Shown: positions 57,440-64,000 of the stretch, one piece after another
Layout of the letters: every line of letters begins with the position of its first letter
Numbering within the stretch: the first letter of the stretch is position 1
Origin: Leptospira dzoumogneensis
GTDB taxonomy: Bacteria; Spirochaetota; Leptospiria; Leptospirales; Leptospiraceae
Direction of reading: 5' to 3'
DNA length: 64,000 nucleotides
NCBI RefSeq assembly: GCF_004770895.1
Contig: NZ_RQHS01000005.1
Coordinates: 806,001 to 870,000, forward strand
Translations under genes and position numbers: made by a program
The notes under the pieces: model-generated
Database searches by the model: none
What the model was told of the DNA's origin: nothing
Seen by the model: only the letters and a program-made list of their open reading frames with translations

Positions 57440-59380
57440 ATGTTGGGGGGAGGAGGATCTTCTTCAGCCACGGAGTTTAGGCTTGAGCGCAGTTTCAGGC
57501 TGAGACTATACATGTTCTCCGGACTTGTTGCGTTTGCATTAATTGCATTCGTGATCCAGCTATTCAACCTTCAGATCGTACAAGGAACCGATAACTCTTT
57601 AAAGGCGGAGAAGTTCGTCCGAAAAAGTGAGACCATTCCTGCCGCCAGGGGAGAAATGTTCGATAGGAACTTTCTTACTCCTGAAACTTCCATGGCTCTT
57701 GTTTCCAATTATTCCAGTTTGGATGCGGTATTAAACACTTCTTTACTCAAATATGATCCAACTAAGGTCAAAAATTTCTTACAGGAATTTGCGAGAACTC
57801 TTTCCATTCCGATGTCCTATTACGAAGAGGACTTGTTAGAGCCAAAATTTTCCAAAAAGATCAAAACTAAAAAACCATTCGTACTTTTAGAAGCTATCTC
57901 TAAGGCTCAACAAGAGCGTATATCAGTTTTTGATAATATATCTAAATATGTGATCTTAGTACCTTCTCCCAGAAGGATCTATAAGATGGGGCCTGCTCTC
58001 GCTCACGTCACCGGATATATAGGTAAGCCTAGTAAAACGGACCTTCTTACCCGTGAGATCAAATCTTACCAATGGCTTGGGAAAGACGGGTTGGAGCTCC
58101 AATACGACTCAAGACTTAGAGGAACGGATGGATTTAGGATCCAGAAAAGAAGTTCCGAGGGAAATATCGAAGAAGAAAGGGTGGTAGAACATTCTACTCC
58201 CGGAAACAACCTTGTTCTTACGATAGACAAAGACATTCAACTTGCTGCCTATAAGGCGCTCAAAGGTGCCAGAGGGACTGCAATCGCAATGCGTCCTTCC
58301 ACCGGGGAAATTTTGGCGATGGCTTCTAATCCAAGCTATGATCCGAATGTTCTCTCCGGAAAAAGTAGATCGGAAAGGACCGCACATTATAAGAGAGTGG
58401 ATGCGAACGGTGGATTTTTAAATCTTGCGATCCAATCCAAATTCCCGCCGGCTTCTACCTATAAAACGTTAGTTGCACTTGCTGCTTTGGAAAGCGGACA
58501 CAAGGTGGATTATACTCCCGAAACAAGTTACCAATGTAATGGTAGCTACACTCTTAAGTCCACATTTGCGGGTGTTCCAGACCAAGTCTTTTACTGTTGG
58601 GAGAAGGGAGGGCATGGTACGAATGACCTGGCTCATGCTCTTCAAAAATCATGCTCCGTGTATTTTTATAATCTTGGATATAAACTAGGTTCTGATCCTA
58701 TCTTAACTTATTCTCGTTTGTTCCTGCTGGATCAAAAATCCAAAGTAGATCTTCCGGGAGAGATTGCGGGCCAGGTTCCTTCTCCTGCATGGAAAAAAAG
58801 GATTTATGGGACCAGATGGTTCGATGGAGATACGATCAACCTTTCTATCGGACAAGGATTCATGTCGGTTACTCCTCTTTCCATGACTTTGTTTTACGCA
58901 GGACTATTGAACAGAGGACAGATCTACCAGCCTTATATAGTCAACGAGATCAGGGATCCGTTAGACAATTCCATTATCAATAGAACGGATCCTCAAAGAT
59001 TGAGCGATATTCCGATCCAATCTTCTACTGTAGAAGCGATCAAAGCCGGGCTTAGATTAGTTGTGAAAAATGGAACTGCTGCATTCGTATTAAATAAACC
59101 CGGGCTTCCTGATATTGCAGGAAAAACGGGAACAGCCCAAACAAGAAGAAGGGGATCTTCCGGATCCAACCACGCTTGGTTCATAGGATATGCACCTGCA
59201 AATGCTCCTGTCAGCGAACAAGTGTTAGTCGCCGTATTCGTAGAATACGGAGTGGGTGGAGCGGCCGGAGCAGCGCCTGTCGCAAGAGAAATGTTTAGAG
59301 CCGCTTTCCCTCCCGGAAGTTTCAAAAGAACTGCGGAGATACCTGAGACCGCTCCTATAGCGCCGGAGAATGTACAATGA
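57440..59380 (+). CDS. mrdA: Penicillin-binding protein 2
   Basis: Class B PBP of 646 residues, the elongation transpeptidase. N-terminal membrane helix ([20 protein letters not shown]), a pedestal domain, and the transpeptidase domain with S339-T-Y-K342 ([10 protein letters not shown]), the second motif S404-C-S406 ([11 protein letters not shown]), and K562-T-G (IAGKTGTAQ). The second motif has Ser at the third position where Asp or Asn is more usual. The frame begins at 57401, but GGAAGG at 57429-57434 and the mreD stop favour the ATG at 57440. It overlaps rodA by 4 bases. Confidence 0.93.
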   Translation: MLGGGGSSSATEFRLERSFRLRLYMFSGLVAFALIAFVIQLFNLQIVQGTDNSLKAEKFVRKSETIPAARGEMFDRNFLTPETSMALVSNYSSLDAVLNTSLLKYDPTKVKNFLQEFARTLSIPMSYYEEDLLEPKFSKKIKTKKPFVLLEAISKAQQERISVFDNISKYVILVPSPRRIYKMGPALAHVTGYIGKPSKTDLLTREIKSYQWLGKDGLELQYDSRLRGTDGFRIQKRSSEGNIEEERVVEHSTPGNNLVLTIDKDIQLAAYKALKGARGTAIAMRPSTGEILAMASNPSYDPNVLSGKSRSERTAHYKRVDANGGFLNLAIQSKFPPASTYKTLVALAALESGHKVDYTPETSYQCNGSYTLKSTFAGVPDQVFYCWEKGGHGTNDLAHALQKSCSVYFYNLGYKLGSDPILTYSRLFLLDQKSKVDLPGEIAGQVPSPAWKKRIYGTRWFDGDTINLSIGQGFMSVTPLSMTLFYAGLLNRGQIYQPYIVNEIRDPLDNSIINRTDPQRLSDIPIQSSTVEAIKAGLRLVVKNGTAAFVLNKPGLPDIAGKTGTAQTRRRGSSGSNHAWFIGYAPANAPVSEQVLVAVFVEYGVGGAAGAAPVAREMFRAAFPPGSFKRTAEIPETAPIAPENVQ

Positions 59381-60897
59381 TGTCGGATCGTTCCATAGAT
59401 AGGATTGACTACTTTTTGGTAGGCTCGGTCATCATAGTGGTGATCTGCAGTGTTCTTACATTATATTCACAAGAATATAATTTTGATGATCCTAGTGTCG
59501 GGCTCATGAGCCATAAATGGTTCAAACAGTTCTTATTCTTCCTCGGTGGTTTAGTGATCATGTGGTTCGTGTCCAGGATCAATTACCAATTGATCGGGGC
59601 TTATGCGTTATTCGTATATGGATTCGCAATTTTACTCTTAGCGCTTACACTCGTTAAATGGATCGGATATCTCCCTTCCAGTCGAGGTGCAAGATCTTGG
59701 ATCAAGATAGGACCGTTCTTATTGCAAGCATCCGAGTTCGCAAAACTTGCCACGGTGATCTTACTAGGCCAGTATCTAGTATTAAAAGAAAAAGAAATGA
59801 AGAAGCTTGTGGTACTAGTCATCCCATTCGGGATCGTTCTACTCCCAATGGCTTTGATACTATTGCAGCCCGACTTCGGAACTGCGGTATCCTTTTTACC
59901 GATCTTATTCACGATGTTATTCTTAGGAGGAGCCGACTATTTTCACATCGGTTCCTTTATCACATTCGGAGGGATCTCACTCGTTCTTCCTATGTATGTG
60001 GAATATTCCAAACTTACATTACTGAATGATATCCTCGCATTCTTACAAAGGACCGGAAAAACGGACCTTCTATCCGTAGTAAACCGATTGGGTGGAAAAA
60101 CCTGGCAGGTATTGGATGGGAAAGAAGTAGCCGGGGCAAATTTAACTCCTAAAACAATCGCCTCATTGAGAGAAGTATTCGATCAGGTAATCGATTTAGA
60201 AGGTAGTTTTATATTTAAGCTTCTCTCTAACCAAGGATTATTGATCGGAGTAGGCGCAACGCTCATCATATTTAGTATCATTATGATCTTACTCCGGGTT
60301 GCTCGGGGAAGTAAAACATTACGTTCTTATTATATTCCTCTCGGTATTTTGGGAGTCAGTTTGATCTCCGCGGTAGTTGTAATGAAAACTGTTCCTTTCC
60401 GGGAAAACCAGGTCATCCGATTGACCGCATTCTTAAATCCGGACGAGTTCAAACAAGACGCAGGATACCAGCTAAGAGCATCCAAACCTGCAGTGGGCTC
60501 CGGAAAATTAGTCGGAAAAGGATTTTTAAACGCGGAAATGACGGAAGGAAAGATCCCTCATGTTCCTGAATCCAGTACGGATTTTATTTTCGCGTCTTGG
60601 GCGGAACAAACAGGATTTATAGGATCCGTATTTTTGCTCTTCTTCTTATTCTCTATTCCGCTTAGAGGACTGCAGATCAGTTACGAAAGTAAGGACAGAT
60701 TCGGATCTCTACTAGCATCCGGGATCGTAGCGATGTTATTCTATCATATGGCGATCAATATAGGTATCGTTCTCGGATTATTGCCGGTGACAGGGATCCC
60801 TCTAACCTTCATGAGTTACGGTGGTTCTCACTTGATTATGTCCATGGTTGCGGTCGGGATCATTCTCTCTATCAAGATGAGAAAACACGCAAACTGA
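59377..60897 (+). CDS. rodA: RodA/SEDS glycosyltransferase with large insertion
   Basis: SEDS-family peptidoglycan polymerase partner of PBP2. Family blocks are present: [24 protein letters not shown], split over two parts, [45 protein letters not shown] and [20 protein letters not shown]. The protein has 506 residues against about 370-400 in most bacteria; an insertion of roughly 120 residues lies between the QPDFG block (164-168) and the extracellular loop block at 354-370, and includes a soluble stretch and one or two extra hydrophobic helices. ATGA overlap with mrdA. Confidence 0.9.
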   Translation: MMSDRSIDRIDYFLVGSVIIVVICSVLTLYSQEYNFDDPSVGLMSHKWFKQFLFFLGGLVIMWFVSRINYQLIGAYALFVYGFAILLLALTLVKWIGYLPSSRGARSWIKIGPFLLQASEFAKLATVILLGQYLVLKEKEMKKLVVLVIPFGIVLLPMALILLQPDFGTAVSFLPILFTMLFLGGADYFHIGSFITFGGISLVLPMYVEYSKLTLLNDILAFLQRTGKTDLLSVVNRLGGKTWQVLDGKEVAGANLTPKTIASLREVFDQVIDLEGSFIFKLLSNQGLLIGVGATLIIFSIIMILLRVARGSKTLRSYYIPLGILGVSLISAVVVMKTVPFRENQVIRLTAFLNPDEFKQDAGYQLRASKPAVGSGKLVGKGFLNAEMTEGKIPHVPESSTDFIFASWAEQTGFIGSVFLLFFLFSIPLRGLQISYESKDRFGSLLASGIVAMLFYHMAINIGIVLGLLPVTGIPLTFMSYGGSHLIMSMVAVGIILSIKMRKHAN

Positions 60898-60913
60898 AAT
60901 TTGGATCGGTAAA

Positions 60914-60973
60914 ATGGCTGGTATTGCAAAAGAGCATGCCGATATTCTATTAAAGCCGGCATGGAAAGAGTAA
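60914..60973 (+). promoter_or_regulatory. 19-codon leader frame and start-codon hairpin before the next gene
   Basis: ATG at 60914 opens a 19-codon frame (MAGIAKEHADILLKPAWKE) ending in TAA at 60971-60973, overlapping the first codons of the gene at 60961 in another frame. CATGCCG (60935-60941) and CGGCATG (60957-60963) form a 7-bp stem that includes the downstream ATG. Together they could couple leader translation to opening of the start site. Both may be coincidental. Confidence 0.3.
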
Positions 60974-61752
60974 AAGACTCCAGATTTCTATTCGATCTGA
61001 AAAGAAAGTTCCGCTATATCTTGGAAGAAGTGGAGAAGAATACCTACGACCAAGATTCTGAAGTCAGAGAATTAGAAACACTCTGGGAAGAAATGTTCGA
61101 TGTAGCTTCCCGTAACGATACTCCTTATTTTAAAGCCAGACTTTCCAATCTAAAAAGACAGTTGGATGGTTTTGTCCGTAACAAGGCTTACGAAAAACAA
61201 GAATTCGATCGTATTTATAGACAATTAGAGAAGATACGTAAAGACGATACTGTAGAATTTTTAGACGAGTCCATGCGTTCCACATTAGGAAGGATCGCCG
61301 AAAATACAAATCGAGTTTCAGCTAACGTATCCGTGGCGGGGCTGGAGCCGGGTTCCTTGAGTGGGATACCTCTACTTCTCACATTTAGATGCGGTACAGT
61401 CCATTTTATAGTAAAATCCGGTCCTAAAAAGATATTCAGGAACGTACATAGAAACAAGGACAAGGTACTCTACGAAGGAAAAAAATACCCTATCTTCCCG
61501 AGCAGATCCATATACTTTTCTTGGGAAGGAGAAGGTAGAGCCTGGGAAACGGAACCTGGGTCCTTACTCATGATCCGTTATCCGGAAGGGAATCGATTTT
61601 TTAGATGCGACGCTTTAGGAGACACATTCCGTATTCCTGAAGATACTTTTAAAAGAAGATTACAACCTACCGATAAACAATCCTCAGAGATCCGTTATTA
61701 TTTCCGCAAGGCGGGAATTCGGTATTATTATATTCCCCAAAAAGGGGAGTGA
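60961..61752 (+). CDS. Conserved-type hypothetical protein, coiled coil plus beta domain
   Basis: A 263-residue soluble protein, unrecognised. The first 120 residues are strongly charged helices (FLFDLKRKFRYILEEVEKNT, LKRQLDGFVRNKAYEKQEFD) likely to be a coiled coil. The rest has beta strands (LLLTFRCGTVHFIVKSGPKK, IFPSRSIYFSWEGEG) and a basic C terminus with several Tyr residues. No enzymatic motif is visible. It follows rodA by 63 bases and could be in the same transcript or start its own. Confidence 0.65.
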   Translation: MERVKDSRFLFDLKRKFRYILEEVEKNTYDQDSEVRELETLWEEMFDVASRNDTPYFKARLSNLKRQLDGFVRNKAYEKQEFDRIYRQLEKIRKDDTVEFLDESMRSTLGRIAENTNRVSANVSVAGLEPGSLSGIPLLLTFRCGTVHFIVKSGPKKIFRNVHRNKDKVLYEGKKYPIFPSRSIYFSWEGEGRAWETEPGSLLMIRYPEGNRFFRCDALGDTFRIPEDTFKRRLQPTDKQSSEIRYYFRKAGIRYYYIPQKGE

Positions 61753-61824
61753 TCACCTAACACTACCACAACGTAATTTGGTTTGCAATTTTAAGGATAT
61801 CGGAGAAAATCCGAGACCTTTACG

Positions 61825-62907
61825 ATGCAATACAATACTTCTTTCTGGGATAATTGGACATTCGAAAGCCTTTTCGATCTATTTTCAAAGGGGCCGGACT
61901 TCTCGAATTCTAAAGTATTAAAAATAAATAAAGAAACAAATTCTTATGATTGGACTGAGATCTGCACTGCGTGCGTTCAGATTGAAAGTTTATTTCATTT
62001 GATCAATGAACTTGTTCTAAGAGAAAAAATATTCTACGACCAAAAATTCTCCGCAGGCTGGAATTCCTTCGAAAGCCTGGACTCCTTGGACGGAAATCTT
62101 TTAGTTTCTGTCGATATTCCCACTGATGAACCCGAGGTGAAAGATTCCAGGAACGAGGCCTTAAAATTATTATGTGCCACGGACCTGATGAAAAAACACC
62201 AGGAAGAAAATCTGCTTGGCTATAGGGAGAACAAACAATCCCCCCACGACTATTTCAGTCAGGTGGTTTGGGGAGCCGCGGGAAATTTAGGAAGAAGTAC
62301 ATTTTTAGGTGCACATTATGTGGCTCATCCAATCCGTGCTTCTCTATTGGAACAAGTACCTTTATTCAAACCAAGCACGGATATCAATTCAGAAGTAAAA
62401 GAGTGGATAGACGAAGAAAGAGTGAAGGTATTCACAAGCCTCACTCCAGTCGGAAGAATGAATAATTTTCAACTGATCCTTCCTCCTTTGGTGACTGAGG
62501 TGATAGGATCTTCCTCTTCCCTCTCCGAGATCATACCTGCAGCGATGGAGACCAGAGAAAAATACAAAAAGTTCAGGGAATGGATCGGAGAATACCAAAC
62601 CGCATTAGAAAGTGAAAACCCTGCTCAGATCTCTAAGTTTAAAAAAACATTATATAATGTAAGCCAAGATCTGGAAAAGATGAGAAAACCAGGAGAATTA
62701 GGAGATACTAAAGTGGGGATGTCCTATATCGGCCTGAGTATTCCGACCCCAAAAATCCCGGATCTTCGTAAATTTTTCGGGATCAGAAGTGCACTCAATA
62801 AACTTCTACTCAACCCAAAGGGAGAGAAAACTCTGCTAAAACTATTGCAATGGTTTGGATGTGAAAAAGGGGAAGAGCTGGAAAAGATTAGGAAATATTT
62901 TATATAA
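61825..62907 (+). CDS. Hypothetical protein, unrecognised
   Basis: A 360-residue soluble protein with no signal peptide or membrane helix. Regions rich in Trp/Phe at the N terminus (YNTSFWDNWTFESLFDLFSK), a Gly-containing central part (VVWGAAGNLGRSTFLGAHYV) and a basic C-terminal third (KFFGIRSALNKLLLNPKGEK). I recognise no family or active-site motif. It lies 72 bases after the preceding hypothetical gene on the same strand. Function cannot be inferred. Confidence 0.65.
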   Translation: MQYNTSFWDNWTFESLFDLFSKGPDFSNSKVLKINKETNSYDWTEICTACVQIESLFHLINELVLREKIFYDQKFSAGWNSFESLDSLDGNLLVSVDIPTDEPEVKDSRNEALKLLCATDLMKKHQEENLLGYRENKQSPHDYFSQVVWGAAGNLGRSTFLGAHYVAHPIRASLLEQVPLFKPSTDINSEVKEWIDEERVKVFTSLTPVGRMNNFQLILPPLVTEVIGSSSSLSEIIPAAMETREKYKKFREWIGEYQTALESENPAQISKFKKTLYNVSQDLEKMRKPGELGDTKVGMSYIGLSIPTPKIPDLRKFFGIRSALNKLLLNPKGEKTLLKLLQWFGCEKGEELEKIRKYFI

Positions 62908-62946
62908 TAAAATCGCGATAAAGAAGAAGGCCCGAAGGCGGAGAGA

Positions 62947-63171
62947 TTACTCTCCGTCCTCGAGTAGATTGTTCAGACTATCTAGAAGAACATCCACTTC
63001 TACACCGTAGCCCATACAAACTTGCTCGATAGTTTCGAGTTCGTTGATGGAACAATGAGAGCATCCGCCTAAATGATAGCTAGAGAATACCAATCCTGCT
63101 TCAGGATGAAGACCGATCGCTTCGCCTACCGTCATTTCTTTAAAAAATCTTGGCTTGACCGCTTCCGACAT
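62947..63171 (-). CDS. DUF1858 domain protein
   Basis: A 74-residue single-domain DUF1858 protein. The pattern MTVGEAIGLHPEAGLVF followed by GGCSHCS (two Cys separated by two residues) and LETIEQVCMGYGVEVDVLLD is the ScdA-N-like/hybrid-cluster-associated disulfide redox module. It may take part in thiol-disulfide exchange or metal/NO-related chemistry. It is divergent from the queD-like gene, 66 bases away. Confidence 0.85.
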   Translation of the reverse strand: MSEAVKPRFFKEMTVGEAIGLHPEAGLVFSSYHLGGCSHCSINELETIEQVCMGYGVEVDVLLDSLNNLLEDGE

Positions 63172-63237
63172 GGGGAAAATCTCCTAAGTACTGGTTTAAG
63201 TTCCAGTATATAGACTCCCTAGGCCAAAGTCAATTCC

Positions 63238-63642
63238 ATGTTTTTTCAAGAAACCGGCAAATTCTATATTCGTATCGAAGAAAGGTTCGAATCTTCTCAT
63301 TATCTCTATAAATACTTCCCTGATGGCTCGGATGAGCCGATTCACGGCCATTCCTTCAAGGTAGAAGTCTATCTCTCCGGCCAAAAGAATATCGGGGAAG
63401 ACGGGATCAGTTTCGATTTTTTAACCTCAAAACGTAAGCTCAAAGAGTTAGTGGCTGAGTTAGACCATATTCTGATCAATGATCATGCGGATTTCCAAAA
63501 GACAAATCCAACTTCTGAGAATATGGCCCGTTGGTTTTATCATGGCTTAAAGGATAGCGTGGCTGAAGCTCAGGGTAAAGTAGATCGGATCGTCATTCAC
63601 GAAGGCCCGGAAAACTTGGCGTATTACGAGCCGATTTCCTGA
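63238..63642 (+). CDS. QueD/PTPS-family protein lacking the catalytic Cys
   Basis: A 134-residue 6-pyruvoyl-tetrahydropterin synthase-fold protein. Zinc ligands H21 (ESSHYL), H36 and H38 (IHGHS) are intact, as are the catalytic-relay LDHILIND, the SENMARW block and the pterin-anchoring Glu in IHEGPENLAYYEP. The residue four before HGH, Cys in QueD, is Asp32 and the next is Glu33, the layout seen in PTPS-III enzymes which use Glu instead. So it may make 6-hydroxymethyl-dihydropterin (folate route) rather than the queuosine precursor. This is inference from the motif. Confidence 0.85.
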   Translation: MFFQETGKFYIRIEERFESSHYLYKYFPDGSDEPIHGHSFKVEVYLSGQKNIGEDGISFDFLTSKRKLKELVAELDHILINDHADFQKTNPTSENMARWFYHGLKDSVAEAQGKVDRIVIHEGPENLAYYEPIS

Positions 63643-63743
63643 CCCATAGGGAAGGAAATTCCCGGAGGGTAACTGAGCGAAGCGAAGTTAAATCTTAAAT
63701 CAAACAAACTGCATCAAAATCAGCATAACCGTTTCCTGACTTA

Positions 63744-63790
63744 CGTAGGAACTCCTAGATCGCACTCAGAGTCCGTGTAGGAGCTCCAAC
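63744..63790. repeat. Dispersed repeat with GTAGGAACTCC and GTGTAGGAGCTCCAAC
   Basis: Two related short motifs, GTAGGAACTCCTA (63745-63757) and CGTGTAGGAGCTCCAAC (63774-63790). The second is, reversed and with one mismatch, the motif at 52310-52326. Upstream, GAGCGAAGCGAAG (63676-63688) is another low-complexity element. The gap 63643-63808 has no gene. Confidence 0.55.
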
Positions 63791-63808
63791 AACGCGACTT
63801 CTATAGAA

Positions 63809-64000
63809 TCAAACTTTGCCGTACGTAAAAAGAAAAACCAAATTCGCCACCGCATAAGAGATCGTGAAATAAAAGCCGATGCGTAAAGGCCTCGGAAGCC
63901 TCATCACTCCGCAAAGAACAAAGTGGACCGCTAAAAAACAAAGAGCCAAAGTATTGGTCCAAAGAACCGCCTTTACCGGTTCAGAGTCCGCTCCGTATAA
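63809..64000 (-). CDS. Membrane protein, C-terminal part only
   Basis: An open frame runs from the right edge to a TGA at 63809-63811, giving 63 residues with two strongly hydrophobic segments, AVLWTNTLALCFLAVHFVLC and IGFYFTISYAVANLVFLFTY, separated by a basic loop (GVMRLPRPLR) and ending GKV. It is the 3' end of a gene that starts outside the window. The family is not recognisable. Confidence 0.65.
   Translation of the reverse strand, partial: LYGADSEPVKAVLWTNTLALCFLAVHFVLCGVMRLPRPLRIGFYFTISYAVANLVFLFTYGKV

Overview
The window reads as a chromosomal segment of a Leptospira species. The evidence is a DUF1577-type protein, a very high density of spirochaetal-type lipoproteins, an actABCDEF alternative complex III operon, B-family polymerase, DUF1858 and SpoIIE-type genes in a typical leptospiral style, and a moderately AT-rich composition with short Shine-Dalgarno motifs and frequent TTG starts. 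The genus call comes from gene content, not from a marker gene. There is no prophage, insertion sequence, CRISPR array, rRNA or tRNA that I could recognise.

Layout. 1-9 kb: the end of a Cys-rich exported protein, a GT39 membrane glycosyltransferase, an M20 lipoprotein peptidase, an LpxL/HtrB-like acyltransferase overlapping or abutting a membrane AraC regulator, a YHYH / MORN-like / SCO1 lipoprotein set, and a VapBC-type toxin-antitoxin pair. 9-18 kb: an endonuclease/exonuclease/phosphatase-family protein, then the respiratory operon actA-F with a trailing SH3-like lipoprotein, closed by an intrinsic terminator. 18-22 kb: three tandem paralogous lipoproteins and small exported or membrane proteins. 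22-29 kb: DUF1577 protein, then a minus-strand operon of a RecA/RadB-like protein, a small helical protein and a divergent B-family DNA polymerase. A Pycsar-effector-like (DUF5706) membrane protein is divergent from it. 29-34 kb: lipoate ligase, glyA, two AT3 acyltransferases and a large membrane-anchored protein. 34-40 kb: SGNH lipoprotein with outer membrane barrel, rhomboid-like pseudoprotease, metallo-beta-lactamase fold hydrolase with PBP1A.

40-46 kb holds the 2-oxoglutarate dehydrogenase complex in the order sucB-lpd-sucA. 45.9-52.3 kb is a signalling island: PAS-PAS histidine kinase, single-domain receiver, hybrid kinase, and SpoIIE/RsbU-like phosphatase. 52-61 kb holds ppx/gppA with a lipoprotein, divergent from the cell-shape cluster mreB-mreC-mreD-mrdA-rodA. 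61-64 kb has two unrecognised proteins, DUF1858, a QueD/PTPS-family enzyme and the 3' end of a membrane protein that runs out of the window.

The most interesting candidates are: the polB operon with its RecA-like partner, where catalytic motifs are degenerate in both proteins; the nearby Pycsar-effector-like protein; the PTPS homologue that lacks the QueD catalytic Cys; the rhomboid fold without its catalytic His; the enlarged RodA; and hairpins that end exactly at the start codons of the hybrid kinase gene and mreC. All functional statements are from family knowledge and motif reading; no database search was run.
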